A stretch of DNA of 64,000 bases, from NCBI GenBank assembly GCA_947652115.1, contig OX393566.1:21066818-21130817 (forward strand), given 5' to 3'. This DNA is from Blastomussa wellsi (taxonomy: Eukaryota > Cnidaria > Anthozoa > Scleractinia > Plerogyridae). The notes below the pieces were generated by a model. That model was not told where the DNA came from. It ran no database searches and saw only the letters and a program-made list of their open reading frames with translations. Of the stretch, positions 45,601-57,493 are shown one piece after another. The position numbers and the translations under genes are program-made. Numbering within the stretch: the first letter of the stretch is position 1; each line of letters begins with the position of its first letter.

Positions 45601-48349
45601 ATCAGTTCACCCACTAAACTGACCATGCCGCAACATGACTCCGATGTGGTGCAGGTGGCATCTGGGCGGACACTCAAAACAGGGGTGACTGGTGGAGGGC
45701 GTATGATCATCTGGGAGTCAAACAAGAAAGCCGTGGACATTTCTACTGATGGGGCAGACAAGGGCAGGTTGTTAGAGGATCTGTGGGTGCCAAGGTTCCT
45801 TGAGGGGCAGTCTGGAATGACGATTGTCCAGGTGTCCTGTGGGGATCTGTTTGCAGCTTGTTTGACAGGTAGTAATCCATGAATTTATGTTTGTTTTTGA
45901 TGGCGTGTGAAAATAGTTGAGGACACTACAAAAATGCATTTTTTCTCCTAAAACTATACCTAAAGCAGTTAGAAAAACAAACAAAACGAGCAATTACTGT
46001 AAGTTTGTTCACACCCATTTCCCTTATTCCTTTCAAAGTTGTTAATAGGCCACTTTCACTATATTAAAATTCAGCTTGATAACAAGGCCTAGAGGACACG
46101 AACGAGAGCAATTAATAAACATGCCTTTTTATTTTCTTTGTTTGTGTCTTCTTGGCCTCTCTAGCAAGCTGCATTTTGATATAGCAAAAGTGGCCTATTG
46201 TACATCTAGCTTGGAATAATATTATAGTCAAGGATTTTTCAACACTGGGATTTTTTTCTGGAGTGTACAGAACCGGGTCAAAGGAAATTGTGAGCAAAAC
46301 TCATGCAAACCATTCTTATCTTGCCAGAACGCTATAATATTAAAAGGAATGATGGTGACTGAGGTTTCGAAAACCTGAGCAGAAGTCGTCATCAGTGTCA
46401 TGTGAAGAGTTGTTTATCAGTCGAATGCTAGTTTGTGAAAACTGATTGGTCAGTTTTGCCATGATGTTATTGGCTGCAAGACTCAATGATGACTTCTGTT
46501 CAGGTTGTCGAAATGTCAGTCACTGTCACCGACAACAGTCCTTCTCAGGACTACCCTCAGCCAGACGATCAAACTTTCATGAAAGTTTTTGCAATTGGTT
46601 TTAAATGCCCACCTTTACTCCCCAGAATTTTACTTTGGAGACTTAGCTTTTGAAATCCCCCTTCTCTTTAAAATTTCAAATCGTGCTCAAGGTGGGAATG
46701 AGTACTTCCTGGAACCTGCACATTAAAATGAAATAACAGCAGCCATGCTATATGACAAGCCCTGTATGCGATCAGTCTGTGCTGCAAAATATTAATTCAT
46801 GGTCACTAATATGTCTTTGGTCAGATCGTGGAATCCTCATAACCTTTGGAAGTGGTATGCACGGCTCACTGGGGCATGGGAACCACAATGATGTTGTCCA
46901 GGCCAAAATAGTAGAAGCTTTGATTGGAAACGAAGTACAGCAGGTAAGAACAGGTTTACAAGAGATGAAGTTCGCGGTAGGCTTCACTCTGTTCTTGCTC
47001 CTCCACAAGTCACCTATCTGAATGCAGCCCTGGTTCGCACGGGCCTTGAAAAGTCCTTAAAAAAGCATTAACCCCTTAAAAAGTTCTTGAAAATTGGAGA
47101 GCTCCTTGAATAAATTAAACTTCATTAACACATCGTTGTCTTGCGCACAGAAAATTTTGAAAGCTGAGCTATACACAATTTTCAGCTTGGAACATCGCGT
47201 GGAACAGTGTTCTTGTGGCGTTTGTTGTACAGTTCATTGGATGCTGTCATTTAACGTTCCTTGGCAGCCGTTATAAACATTTCGAAACATTCCAAGCAGA
47301 GATAGTATGGACTGGAAATTATCTTTATGTCAAATTTGTCCTTGAAAAAAAGGTCTCGGGTCTGTATGAACCATGGTAACCCAATCCAGTCAATTCTGGT
47401 ATTAAAACTATTCTGATTAGCGCAATCGTTTCTGAAACAGGAAATTGCCCTTCACCAAGTATCAGTGCAAAGAAATCTCGATCTTTCTGCAGCCTTGCCC
47501 TTCAAGGTACCTCCAAGTAATTTAAACCCGAATTGTACTGTAGTTGATTTATGAGCAACTCTGTGTGCCACTGCAAGCCAGGTATCTGCTTTAGTTATAA
47601 AATGGTGTTGCCTACTCTATGATCTAAACGAGGGTAAATCCCCTACCCTCCCTACACAGGTATCTTGTGGTGCTTCCCACGTGATGGTCGTGACAGCCGA
47701 CCGCGAACTTTTTGCCTGGGGACGAGGAGATAACGGCCGTCTGGGGCTTGGAAACCAACAGTCGCACGCGCTTCCACAACCAGTTAGTCTTGAAGCTGGT
47801 TTCACAGCGAAGGCTGTTAAATGTGGAGTGGATTGCTCATTTGTATTAACTCTCAACGACAGGCTTTTAGCCTGCGGTAGCAACAGATGTAACAAGCTGG
47901 CGTTGGACTTTGGCGATCAGTCCATTGACGAGTCCCAAGTACTAAGACCTATCACTACACCGCAGGTGACGGCCGAACCTGTCAAAGCCGTTACCATGGG
48001 AACATCGCACACTGCAGTTCTAACGGCCAGTGGTAAATGCCTGACATTCGGTTCCAACTCGTTTGGACAGCTCGGTTACGAGCGCGAGGGAGGTTCGCGG
48101 GAGCCTCGGGTTGTGCAAGCTTTGGAAAACAAGAGGTTGACTTTGGTGTCTTGCGGGGACACTTTCACAGTCGCAGTGAACAATGACAAGGAAGTTTTCG
48201 CATGGGGCAAGGGTGCACGCGGGCGCCTGGGACTTAAGTCGGACGAGGATTGTTCCACACCCAAGTGTGTTTCTTTCTCTGAGAAACTAAAGATTCTGTC
48301 CGTGTCATGCAGCCACAGTGCCACAATGATGTGCGGAAAAGTGCTTTAA
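42663..48349 (+). CDS. NEK8: NEK8, NIMA-related ciliary kinase with RCC1 repeats (four exons, about 705 aa)
   Basis: Exons 42663-43518, 45416-45868, 46825-46943 and 47660-48349 join in phases 1, 1 and 0 with GT-AG borders and end in TAA. The kinase domain (residues 1 to about 258) has the glycine loop GRGAYG (11-16), Lys33, HRDLKTQN (126-133), DFG (147-149) and GTPCYISPE (165-173). After a linker, VYHWGGG and the repeated blocks VQVASGRT, LITFGSGMHGSLGHG, LFAWGRGDNGRLGLG and VFAWGKGARGRLGL form the RCC1 propeller. Human NEK8 is 692 residues with the same order. In the family NEK8 works in the inversin compartment of the cilium with INVS, NPHP3 and ANKS6. The whole kinase domain is in exon 1. 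AATAAA lies at 48595-48600. The first ATG was taken as start because it opens the conserved MEKYEK. Confidence 0.93.
43519..45415 (+). other. NEK8 intron 1
   Basis: From GTAAC after exon 1 to TTTAG before exon 2. No SINE or coding exon seen inside. A segment at 45170-45345 containing GGAATGCAAAATAGAAAG resembles 50800-50890. Confidence 0.7.
46330..46560. repeat. Probable inverted-repeat element in NEK8 intron 2
   Basis: TGGTGACTGAGGTTTCG with GAAGTCGTCATC, and GATGACTTCTG then TCGAAATGTCAGTCAC, read as diverged inverted arms about 200 bp apart. Ends are not sharply defined. Confidence 0.4.
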
Positions 48350-48403
48350 ATATAAAAAATTTCTCCGCGATATTTCAATACCACATCTTACTTTGTTTTT
48401 TTT

Positions 48404-48590
48404 TAGTAAACTTGGGGCAATTCTGATTGACAATTTCGCTTACAGTGACGTGTACAAGTATAATTTAAAGCGTTTTGGAATGATTTTATTATCATGGAGG
48501 AAACTAGAACTTTTAGAGACATTTCCAGGTTCCATTAATGGTCATAAAATTAAGAAAGTTCAGCCTAAAAAAAGTAGTTCTAATAACTAG
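48404..48590 (+). repeat. Dispersed repeat in the NEK8 3' region, second copy at 53769-53945
   Basis: Starts AAACTTGGGGCAATTCT. Blocks GTGACGTGTACAAGTATAAT and GGAGGAAACTAGAACTTT, TTCCATTAATGGTCATAAAA occur in order and almost unchanged at 53769-53945. It lies between the NEK8 stop and the AATAAA at 48595, so it may be part of the NEK8 3' UTR. Confidence 0.75.
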
Positions 48591-48594
48591 GGTG

Positions 48595-48600
48595 AATAAA
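48595..48600 (+). terminator. AATAAA polyadenylation signal for NEK8
   Basis: The first AATAAA after the NEK8 stop, about 246 bases downstream. Another lies near 48700. Confidence 0.5.
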
Positions 48601-48976
48601 CAACTCAGGACCCCCCGCACATCATTCGGAGACTGAATTACATGTTCATAAATAGGTTATTTACTAAACAAGCAATAGCTCCGTATTCACAATGCATGAG
48701 AAATAAAATGAGATTTCAGTTCAGTGTATCTAGCCAAAACGAGATTTCAGTGTAGTGTACAAGCCAAAACGAGGCGAGTCCGATTTAGGGTGCGAAATTT
48801 TATGACGTGAAGCGCCTTAATAAAAGTATTTTTTAGCGACTGTCTTGAAAAACGTTGTGAATATCACTTGCAATTGGGCTGAATGCTACCTAGATATAAC
48901 ACAGCTCTGGGTACCAGTAATCCTGCACCAAGAATGCATGGTGACAGCTTATCAGCCTCCATTTCATAAGTTCTGT

Positions 48977-49256
48977 TTATGTTCACCGACGTTTCGGAAG
49001 TAAACTACGAGCAGTCCCTTTTTTGTTAGTCCGTCGAGCGCAAAGCGAAAAAATGGCCGCGCGAAACCTGGTAGACGCGCCCACGCAGCAAGCACGTGCC
49101 TCGGGCGCGTCGCCCAGGTTTTACGCGGCCATGTTTTCCCTCCGCACTCAACGGACTAAGAAAAAAGGGACTGCTCGTAGTCAATTTCGGAAGTGCTGCC
49201 TTCTTCAACATGTCACCCTGAAGAAGGCAGCACTGCCGAAACGTCGGTGAACATAA
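48977..49256. mobile_element. Two nested palindromic MITEs
   Basis: The outer element has ends TTATGTTCACCGACGTTTCG and CGAAACGTCGGTGAACATAA. Inside it, at about 49004-49181, sits a second palindrome with ends ACTACGAGCAGTCCCTTTTT and AAAAAGGGACTGCTCGTAGT and a GC-rich core. The inner element divides the GGAAGT word of the outer arm from its partner. Confidence 0.7.
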
Positions 49257-49539
49257 GCCGAACTTCATAGCGTTGAGCAATACCAAACACATGTATCACC
49301 TGAACAAGACGCTACGCAGTTTTTAACAATATTATCAACCTCTATTTCTTCTCTGCGTTATTCTGAAGTGTGGTATACGATAGTCGGCCAAACGCTGCTT
49401 TGTTTACACAATAATAACGATTCGATTCGACGCCCGGCCTTGTTTTGTTTTTCACCATTCTACGGCGCAAAGCTGCCCAGAGGGAAACAGCACGAACAGG
49501 ACTCGAGGTCTACCCACCCAGGCAGACCACAAAGGCAAG

Positions 49540-49712
49540 ACCACGACGGTGGGAACTACATTCCCTACAGTGTGTGGGTTCTTTAACGTCCCACAGTCTA
49601 ACCATTTGCAGATGACGTTACAAAGGCAGCACTTTATGGTCCGGCCGAGGTTTGAACCCGTGACCTCCCGCACGGCAGTCCGGCGCTCTGCCAACTGAGC
49701 TAACCGGTCGGC
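49540..49712 (-). mobile_element. Family B SINE, minus strand
   Basis: Complement of body (TTCTTTAACGTCCCAC, TCTAACCATTTGCAGATG), box B (GAGGTTTGAACCCGTGACC) and box A (CTCTGCCAACTGAGCTAACC). Confidence 0.75.
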
Positions 49713-51352
49713 AAATGACCTGGCGTTTATTTGAACTCGGCGTTTATTAAAAAGGGATATTTTTCATTATTTTTTATGGCCGCGCTTTGTACTGATTTTG
49801 CCTAAAATCTAGTGAATTTGAGGCACAATTTAACAAAACGTTCACCAACGCAAAGTCAAAATTCCACCAACGTGGCAGTTTGTTGGATGTGCGGGCGAAA
49901 AAAACTGATATATTTTACTGTGAAAGCGTTTTTCCTGAGAGAACCAAATTAAAATATTTACCGAACCGCAAATAAAGCCCGGGCGTGAGGGGCGTTCATG
50001 ACTTGACGTGACAGATCCGGCGTTTTACTCGGGGTACGGCGTTTAATCCAGAAAATACGGTAATAAGAATAATCAGAATAATTTTGTCAGACTCAAGTGA
50101 CATATGTGTAACTTTAAAATCGATAAAATATCAGTTACCTTGAACTCATCAAATATAATTCACTGGTATCGGGCGTATATTTACAACCTTTTCAATTGCT
50201 TCGATGGGCCGCAAGATGTTGGTGTTAGGGATTAATTTTTAAAGTGAATATTATAACGCCTTTCAATGGGAATTGATATTGACAGGGTCACGCCTGGTCT
50301 GTGGTACTCGAACATTCACTTCATGCGTACTGTCAAAAGAGCTTATGAGCGGCCAAGATAATAGCCCGTCCCGGGAACAATAGCCGAACAATATATGTAA
50401 TGTCGTGTAAGGTTGTTGTTGTTCATCGTTGTATAAAGAAGTTCTCTCGTTCTTGTGTTTCTTGATCGTGGGCATCCACGCTTCAGGAATCTCGATTCCA
50501 CTATCCCTAACGGCGAACCGCCGGGGGAACAACTACCTGGTCTAGGATCAGCGAGGATCGAAACACACCAATCACAGCTGTTGAAAACCAACCAATCACA
50601 GCGGAGCACCATGCTTTATAAAGCTACACGTAGCCAGTCGACCTTATCGCCTGATGAAGGCTAGCAGTATGCAGCCGAAACGTCGCGGTCCACATCTTAC
50701 CATCATCGGTTGGTACGAAATTTACCGTTCCATTTTCACGAACTGCATAGTTGCCCAACTTCAGCTCAGCAGAATCTCGAGGCGGACCGGCTGGACAAAG
50801 GAATGCAAAATAGAAAGGACCGTTGCTCCCGGTTAAATCGAAAAATGTTGTTCCAAACAGTTGCTATCGGTTGATCCGGCTCGTAGAACACCGGAGATAA
50901 TGGAAAGCAACCTAAGATAACACAGCGGCTCGTATAAAAGAGACGTATAAGGTTAATTTTATCACCTTAGGTATCGTTAAGTCTGTTCGATGTATTTAGC
51001 TAATAAAAGAAAAATTATAATTGATGAGTCATATTATATTGTATCAAATTCTAAAAAGGTTCGCTTATAATGGAGCCTTCATCTGTGGCTGTAACTTGAT
51101 TTGCAACTACCTAAGAAAAACGTCGAGTTCATAAACAACTAAATATTTAAAATTTTGTAGATGCAGCTAAACAGTTTTTTTTAAACGAAAACATTTCAAT
51201 TGGTTGACTGGGTTTTGGTCAAGGCTATCAAAATGATATATTGATACTCGACCGATCTGAACAGCCCCAGTTTCCAAAGAACTATCACTACATTGTAATT
51301 TTTTAAAAAAAGTAAAATTGAAATCCGAAATCCGTCCATACGAATTCTGCAA
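49713..51352. other. Intergenic stretch with repeat traces
   Basis: 50650-50690 carries a GATGAAGGCTAGCAG...CCGAAACGTCG block of the kind found at ends of small foldback elements. 50800-50890 resembles 45230-45345. No supported gene. Confidence 0.4.
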
Positions 51353-52468
51353 TCAGTTGTTGAGGTTGTGAAAAAGAGTTTCCACCTCTTCCAAGGACTT
51401 GGCGAAAACAGACAAGTAAGGTTGGCGTCCTTCCTCCGTATCGGCGGCAGACAGTACAATAAATATTCCGCCTTCTCCATTTCTGTTGATGTCATTTGCC
51501 TTCTCAACCAACTTCTTGGCTGTCTTTTTGTGTCTGTTGTAGCAGAAAATTGCAGAATGCTTCAAACCAACATCCAAAGCCATGTGACGAGCGAGTAGTA
51601 AATGTGTGGTATCGCCGCCAATTCTCGGGTTCACATCGACCAAGTGATTGGTATGATCCGTGATCAAAACCTCAAAAGTGACTAAGCCAAAGTAGCCTCG
51701 CTCTTGAAGGTGTTTTTTAATTGGTAAAGTGGATTCCTCATATACAAGTTGTTCATATTCCTCTTGTTTGTCCCAGTTCACTTCTCCGGCAGTCCAGGAA
51801 TACCCACTGAATCCCCCTGATGTTGTTCCAACCCAAAAGATTTCCCCCGATTTGTGCAAATAAAATTGAAAACTGGGCACTTCTTTGACCCCAGGGATGA
51901 ATTCTTGGAACACGATCTCTCCCTTCTATCCGCACATTTCTCTGATTTGCCGAAAAGTGAAGGACAACTCGCTCTTGGTCTGAACGAGACGGTTTCCAAG
52001 CCCACCAGAGCTCATGTCGACCTTAACCATACAAGGATAGGAAATAGCACTTTCTTTCATATGTCTCGGCGATGGCGCTTTAATATTAAACACCGAGCTT
52101 TTGAGTTGTACGTCGTACAAAATATCTGGATTCACACTGTGTTTGTGTTTCGGGATGGCTTGGAGCGCCGCCGTGGTGACGACTGGGACATCATCTTGCA
52201 GTCCTTCGTCAAGTGACTTGATAACTACGGGAGGAAAAGCGGGAAGCCATTGTTTCCAGTGCTGTAGCAAGTACGATTCTGGCTGACACTCCATAATAAT
52301 TGGAACTTCATTCCCGGCGACACAAGGCGACGAAAACTAAGTGAACAAGGTGGATAGTGAAATACTCGGTATTTCTTGTCGTTTAAGAATCTGTATCCTT
52401 TGCCAAACGGCTTCCTTCAGGTCGTTCTCAATGAGGCTTCCAACAGTGACAATGTTCTTAGAAGACAT
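51353..52468 (-). pseudogene. ATP-grasp domain protein, intronless frame with two in-frame TAG codons
   Basis: One minus-strand frame of 372 codons runs from ATG (52468; MSSKNIVTVGSLIE) to TGA (51353). It is broken only by TAG at 52339-52337 and 51928-51926, with no frameshift. The ATP-grasp fold is clear: YPCMVKVDMSSGG glycine loop with its lysine (about 144-156), EFIPGV, GYFGLVTFEVL, and the metal-site block HLVDVNPRIGGDTTHLLLAR. Family members join a carboxylate to an amine or thiol using ATP; the substrate cannot be inferred. Both stops could derive from CAG by one C-to-T change (LFT*FSSP and MCG*KGE). This may be a young pseudogene or null allele, or hold two base-call errors. A shorter product could start at the ATG at 52294, after the first stop. 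Confidence 0.75.
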
Positions 52469-53768
52469 CGCCACTGAACCAACTGCAAATCTCGATCAGT
52501 GGTAGCTATTGGCGCAGTCTTAGGCTTCAACGACGGTGAGAATAAAGACCAACGCACTCTTTCGTACCGCTTCCACTTCCTGCTAATGGCGTCACTTTCT
52601 GTCGGCTGAGCGAAGTCCTGTCAATAGTCGCTTAACAGTCCACCTACTCCATGAGGTCAGCAAAAAGCTATTGCCTTGTGGTACCGAACGGACTCTCTGC
52701 TGCATAAATTATCATTTGACTAAAATAATTATTCAAAGAACGTCACAAAAACAGGGCGGACGCACTTACGAGCACCGATAGTTGAACAACCTAATATGGC
52801 TGAAGTGCCAAGTGCCTCTTCGAGGATATGTACATGAATGAGCCAGCTCATTCATGTAATGATGTAATGGCTAACTTTCATTATATTCTTTGGTTTGAAT
52901 GGGGCGATCTTTTAACCCTCCTTTATTTACATTTCTCCTAATAAGAATACGACTTTTCGTGAAGAAGGCATATACAAATATTGACTGCAGATATTTAAAG
53001 AGTTTGACGAAATCTCCAGCTACTTGCGAGTAATATTGAAGAAGATATTAGTTTTGAAAAACTGGAAAATTTCTGTGACAAAAGACATTCTTTGTAGAGT
53101 TTTTTAAAACCCGCATCACATAAATAGTATTTAATACATCGGGGGCAAATTTATAGCGAAAGACAATTTCAATAATTATTCCAAATGATATTTTTATAGC
53201 TCGATCAGAAATTGAAGCGCTTATCGTGGCATATACCTGTAAACTGCTTGGTACATTTAACAAGAGAGGACCCTGGGAACGAGGTTGGGTACTTTTTTCT
53301 AACTGAACGATATGGCGGTGCTTCTCGTGACGTCACCCATTCTTATTAATATGCCAACCAGAACCTAATTGGCTGTTGAAACAATGACTTCTTTTCTTAC
53401 GTAGTTGGCAAATTTGAATATCAAAACAAAGGTGACGTCAATGTTTATAAACTAGAAATATCGGTATAGTTAAGCGTGTGTACCCACGTTAAATAAAGTA
53501 TTTTTGGTCGCTTATGTTAATAAAGCAAATATTATTTTTTTTAAACAAAGATTGCTAAGGCATCTGTACTACCACACAAAGAATTTATACAAAAATATTT
53601 CTTCATCGAGGCGGTATCACTTCGGAAATTCATTTAACAGCAAATGCAGAATTTTTAATTGAAATGCAACAAACTAAACTGTATGGCGGCATTCTTGTTT
53701 CCAGTTGAATTCATATTCGGCCATACTTTACTATGCATGTTCACAAGCATGTCGTGTCGATCATGCCT
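52469..53768. other. Intergenic stretch with no recognised feature
   Basis: AT-rich. Frames below 75 codons only. No SINE head or clear inverted repeat found. Confidence 0.45.
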
Positions 53769-54045
53769 TAGCAAACTTGGGGCAATTCTTGTTGACGTCA
53801 CTGTGACAGTGACGTGTACAAGTATAATTTGAAGCGTTTTGGAGTGATTTTATTAAAATGGAGGAAACTAGAACTTTTAGAGACATTTCCAGGTTCCATT
53901 AATGGTCATAAAATTAAGAAAGTTCAGCCTAAAAAAACTAGTATAATTTGGTCGAAGGGCTAACGTTCGAAATGTCAGCTCTCGAATCTCTTTATGGTGG
54001 CAAATTCACATTTTCAACCCAGTTGATAAAACCAAATTATATCAT
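53769..54045 (+). repeat. Second copies of two dispersed repeats, side by side
   Basis: 53769-53945 matches 48404-48590 (NEK8 3' region). Directly after it, 53950-54045 matches 8395-8510. Confidence 0.7.
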
Positions 54046-54272
54046 TTACTGTTAAGTTGTGGGAAATGTATTTTCCACTCAGTGTATTCCGACAACTAAT
54101 GCAGTACATGTAGTCGCACTTGTTACTTGTTTGACGCCCTCCGCACCCTCTATTGCGCCCTACCCGTTCTGATTGGTCAGTTTTCAAGTATTTATACCCC
54201 TTATCGCTTGACATATTTCATTCACGCTTGCTTTCTATGTATGTTTTTACTTCGATTCGTAGCTTAATTTTG

Positions 54273-54547
54273 TTAAGCCAATGATACACGGTTCAACATC
54301 TTTCAACTTTTGTTGATCAACAAATGCTGAACATCGTTGCGACTTGTTGAAACGTTTTCATGTTTTCCCAAGACGTTCAACAAACGGCAACTTGTTAAAC
54401 GGAACAGAGCCGTGCTCTATTTTCGTTCAACAACGTTCAACATGTTGAATGGCATATTTCAACATTCACCTTCACATGATACACTGTTCAACATTTGTCG
54501 CAACATTTGTTGCTCAACAAATGTTGAACCGTGTATCGTTGGCTTAA
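54273..54547. mobile_element. 275-bp TTAA-flanked MITE with ACGGTTCAACAT ends
   Basis: Ends TTAAGCCAATGATACACGGT and ACCGTGTATCGTTGGCTTAA are inverted repeats including TTAA on both sides. The interior is a run of GTTCAACA/TGTTGAAC words that can fold repeatedly. Confidence 0.75.
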
Positions 54548-55651
54548 GACGTATTATAGTCTCCACGCAAGTCCACGAGACCGAGACCAAAACACCAAAT
54601 CAAAATGTCCACAAATTTAAAATACCGAGCAACCAACTCTGACAACACTTGGTTTTCTTTACTCGTTGTAGAAGAGAATTGACGTTCAGAACTACGAACC
54701 AACGAGGGCAAAATAAAAACAGATTAGCAGCATTGCTTCAGTGTTTAAATCATTTTGCCAACTTATCTGGGCAAAACGATCAGAATAAAAACTGGTACGG
54801 GGGCGAGCAGCAAATTCGTAAACACGCATGCGCTTAATCAACGCTGTAACTATTACGTCCCACATGTGTTAGTAAACCGAATTTAATGACTTCGTCCGGT
54901 TACTAATCAACCGTCAAGACCGTACTTACTAGGATCATTTCTATAGTACGCGTCCCGTCTTTGTACCCTAACAAAGACAACACCATCAACCGTGATGACG
55001 ATGTGAAGCGTTCACCTCTGAGCGCGAAGCACGTCGCCGGCTTTGTCTTTCATGGCAACTGGTCGGCGGCGATTGATGACCGTTCCTCTTCCTCCTTTAG
55101 CGGGGAATAGGAGGAGGTGATCGCATTCTGAGCGGTTGACTTCTTAATTTTCACGAAATAGAAGAGAGCATAGCGAAAATCTGCCCGTAAGGCATATGCA
55201 AATCTTCGAGTTAAAACTCATTGTTAAGCTTCGGAAGAGTTAAATTTGATGTTTAAGTCATTAAAGTTCCGTTGCTGACAGGAAGTTCCAACTTGAGTCA
55301 TTGTGTCTTGATTTTCAAAAACTTAAATAATGAGTTTGCGAGAAAATTATTTGGACTTCCCTGAATCGCAAAACGAAGGCTGCAAAGCACATTTCTGAAA
55401 CTGCCACCTCGTGGTTCAATTCAAATTTTGAATGTTAATGTTTTCGTTCATTCCGTGCATAATTTATAAATTGCGGATTGAAATACGGCTTTTTGTTTGA
55501 CGGTCGCTTTACTGTTGGAAGATACTTTTCTCCCTTTGCACGGGAACCGCATTCTCTTCGAGTACGACAAAGGAAAACCTAAACGGCAATCTGGTGAAGG
55601 CTTCAGAGGGGTGTTAATTAAGAGAAACAGCTACAATCTCAGTGAACAGCT
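54548..55651. other. Intergenic stretch upstream of the small membrane ORF
   Basis: No gene seen. It includes whatever promoter drives the ORF at 55652; no TATA box is convincing. Confidence 0.4.
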
Positions 55652-55864
55652 ATGAATAATTTGCTATTTGACTACGATCACCCAACTCTTCGCGTTGTCT
55701 TCGTTTCAACGATAATCATCTTGGGACTCTTGATTATAAACGATTTAATCCCTTGGGGTGTGCTTGGCCGTCGAACAAGACGAAGAGAAGAAAGCAACTT
55801 GGTTTTGATTGTCTTAGCCATTCTCGCCTTGGCAGTTGAATGGGCTGTGTACATGTTCTTGTGA
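55652..55864 (+). CDS. Small two-helix membrane protein, 70 aa
   Basis: The ATG follows an in-frame region with ACAGCT spacing and the frame ends in TGA. Two hydrophobic segments are plain: about residues 14-36 (VVFVSTIIILGLLIINDLIP) and 50-70 (LVLIVLAILALAVEWAVYMF). Between them lies a strongly basic loop (GRRTRRREESN), which by the positive-inside rule would face the cytosol with both ends outside or lumenal. AATAAA lies at 56131-56136. I do not recognise a family. It may be a micropeptide, the last exon of a longer gene, or chance; composition and downstream poly-A signal favour a real gene. Confidence 0.5.
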   Translation: MNNLLFDYDHPTLRVVFVSTIIILGLLIINDLIPWGVLGRRTRRREESNLVLIVLAILALAVEWAVYMFL

Positions 55865-56699
55865 GCGGCTGTGAACTTTTGGTCGTTGATCTCGTATATA
55901 CATCTCGATGGAAAGAAAAATCGCTATCTCGACGAAACTTCGTTGCGGGAATGGACTCGTTTGCTACATGCGTGTTTGACTGAGGCGCATTAGCTGGTAT
56001 GTGTGAGAGATTTTGTTTCTAAACGGCGTCTCATTTCTAGTTTGACACACGTCCAGAATATATGGACGATGTTTTGTTTTGGGTTAGTTTTGTGGACGTT
56101 CTTCACTCGAAAATTTGACTTAAAAGTTTTAATAAACATTGCTCCAAATATGATCGAGGAGTGACTACATCGACTTTGTCACCACTGCAAGAGCCGAGAA
56201 ACCGGCAGAAAATTGCGTTGGTTAGACGAAATCATTCAAAAGCTGAACTGAACTGACCATGCGGACCATGGCATTTAATTCTGTCAACTCTTTCCGTAAT
56301 TTGAATTGCAAATAGACACCTCCAATATAACCGGCTTCTTTTGCATTTGTTTATTGTAACAACAAAAAATCTTGTAACTGACAAAGTAACTTTTAAAAGG
56401 TACGCTGAAAAGCATTGTAATTTGAACTGAAAACCGATTATACATTGATCCTCGCGGGAACATTTCCAAAACTTTATCCAGTCTACTTCTATTTTTGCCT
56501 TTCAGAAAAGCCTACAAAGCAAGCATGTTTAATATCGGATTCGCCTAATACACTGTACACCTATAGATGGTTTTCATGTGACGTGACGGTAGCCTTATTG
56601 CCACGTTGCTGTACTAAACTAAACCTCAGAGAATTGGCGAACATTATCTTTTGTTGGAGTGACCAATTTGTCGCTGTCACATAATCCGATAATTGAAAA

Positions 56700-57150
56700 C
56701 GCTCTACACCGTAAAAGCTCTATTAAACTCCCGAGAGAGGCGGGGGAAACCTTTGAAGGGAGCACGTGATTATTGGGTTGGGGGGGGGAGGTGACTTTTG
56801 GGGAAGGGCTTTATACACGGGACTTAATAAGTGAGGGGCCATGACAGGCAAGGGAAATCTCGATGACCGAGGGGTGGTAGGGAAAGGAGAACTTAATTTT
56901 ATAGGAAGGAGCTCAATGGAGCTTTTAGGGTGGGCCAAAGGAAGACACATATTGTGGTGGACACATTGTTGCGAACCCAAATGTTTCCTTGTTTGTCCGC
57001 ACGCGCAACATTGTTGCGGGCACAAAATTTGTGTCCGACACAAATTTTCTGATTTTTTTCAGAGACATTTTGTGTTCGCAACAAATGTTTCCCCGTCTAT
57101 TTACTCGCGCAAGGAAGCATCACGGACAACATTGCCTTAGCAACAAATGT
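56700..57150. repeat. Foldback-rich repeat region
   Basis: A G-rich tract (56777-56790) is followed by inverted words ACATTGTTGCGAACCCAAAT, ACAAATTTGTGTC-type blocks and TTCGCAACAAATGTTTCC at 56960-57095, typical of a small non-autonomous element. No coding evidence. Confidence 0.45.
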
Positions 57151-57493
57151 GTCCTCGTTTGCTCCAGCCTCGTTTGCCTCTTTTTTACTTTTTTGAACAG
57201 ACGTAACAGGAGATGAAAATAGGTAAAGTTGTCAACTTGTGGTACGTTGTCCAAATTCCCTTCTTAAAGTATCCACAATCTGAGAAACATGTTCATATTC
57301 AGTTGTATCTCCTGGTGAATAAATCATGTACCAAATTAAGTGGCATAATTTAGAGGCGGGGCGAAAAAGATAGGTTTCCTTAACTGTGATTACTGTAATT
57401 CTTTTCAACCTGTTTGGTAAGAGATTTGAATCGACCCAATTAAACTTGGAATAAGCTTATGCTTTTCTTCAGATTGCACAATCACGGCGCAGG

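Noticed and set aside
51753..52216. Overlapping frames on both strands inside the ATP-grasp region
   Set aside because: They are shadows of the ATP-grasp frame, which carries all the conserved motifs.
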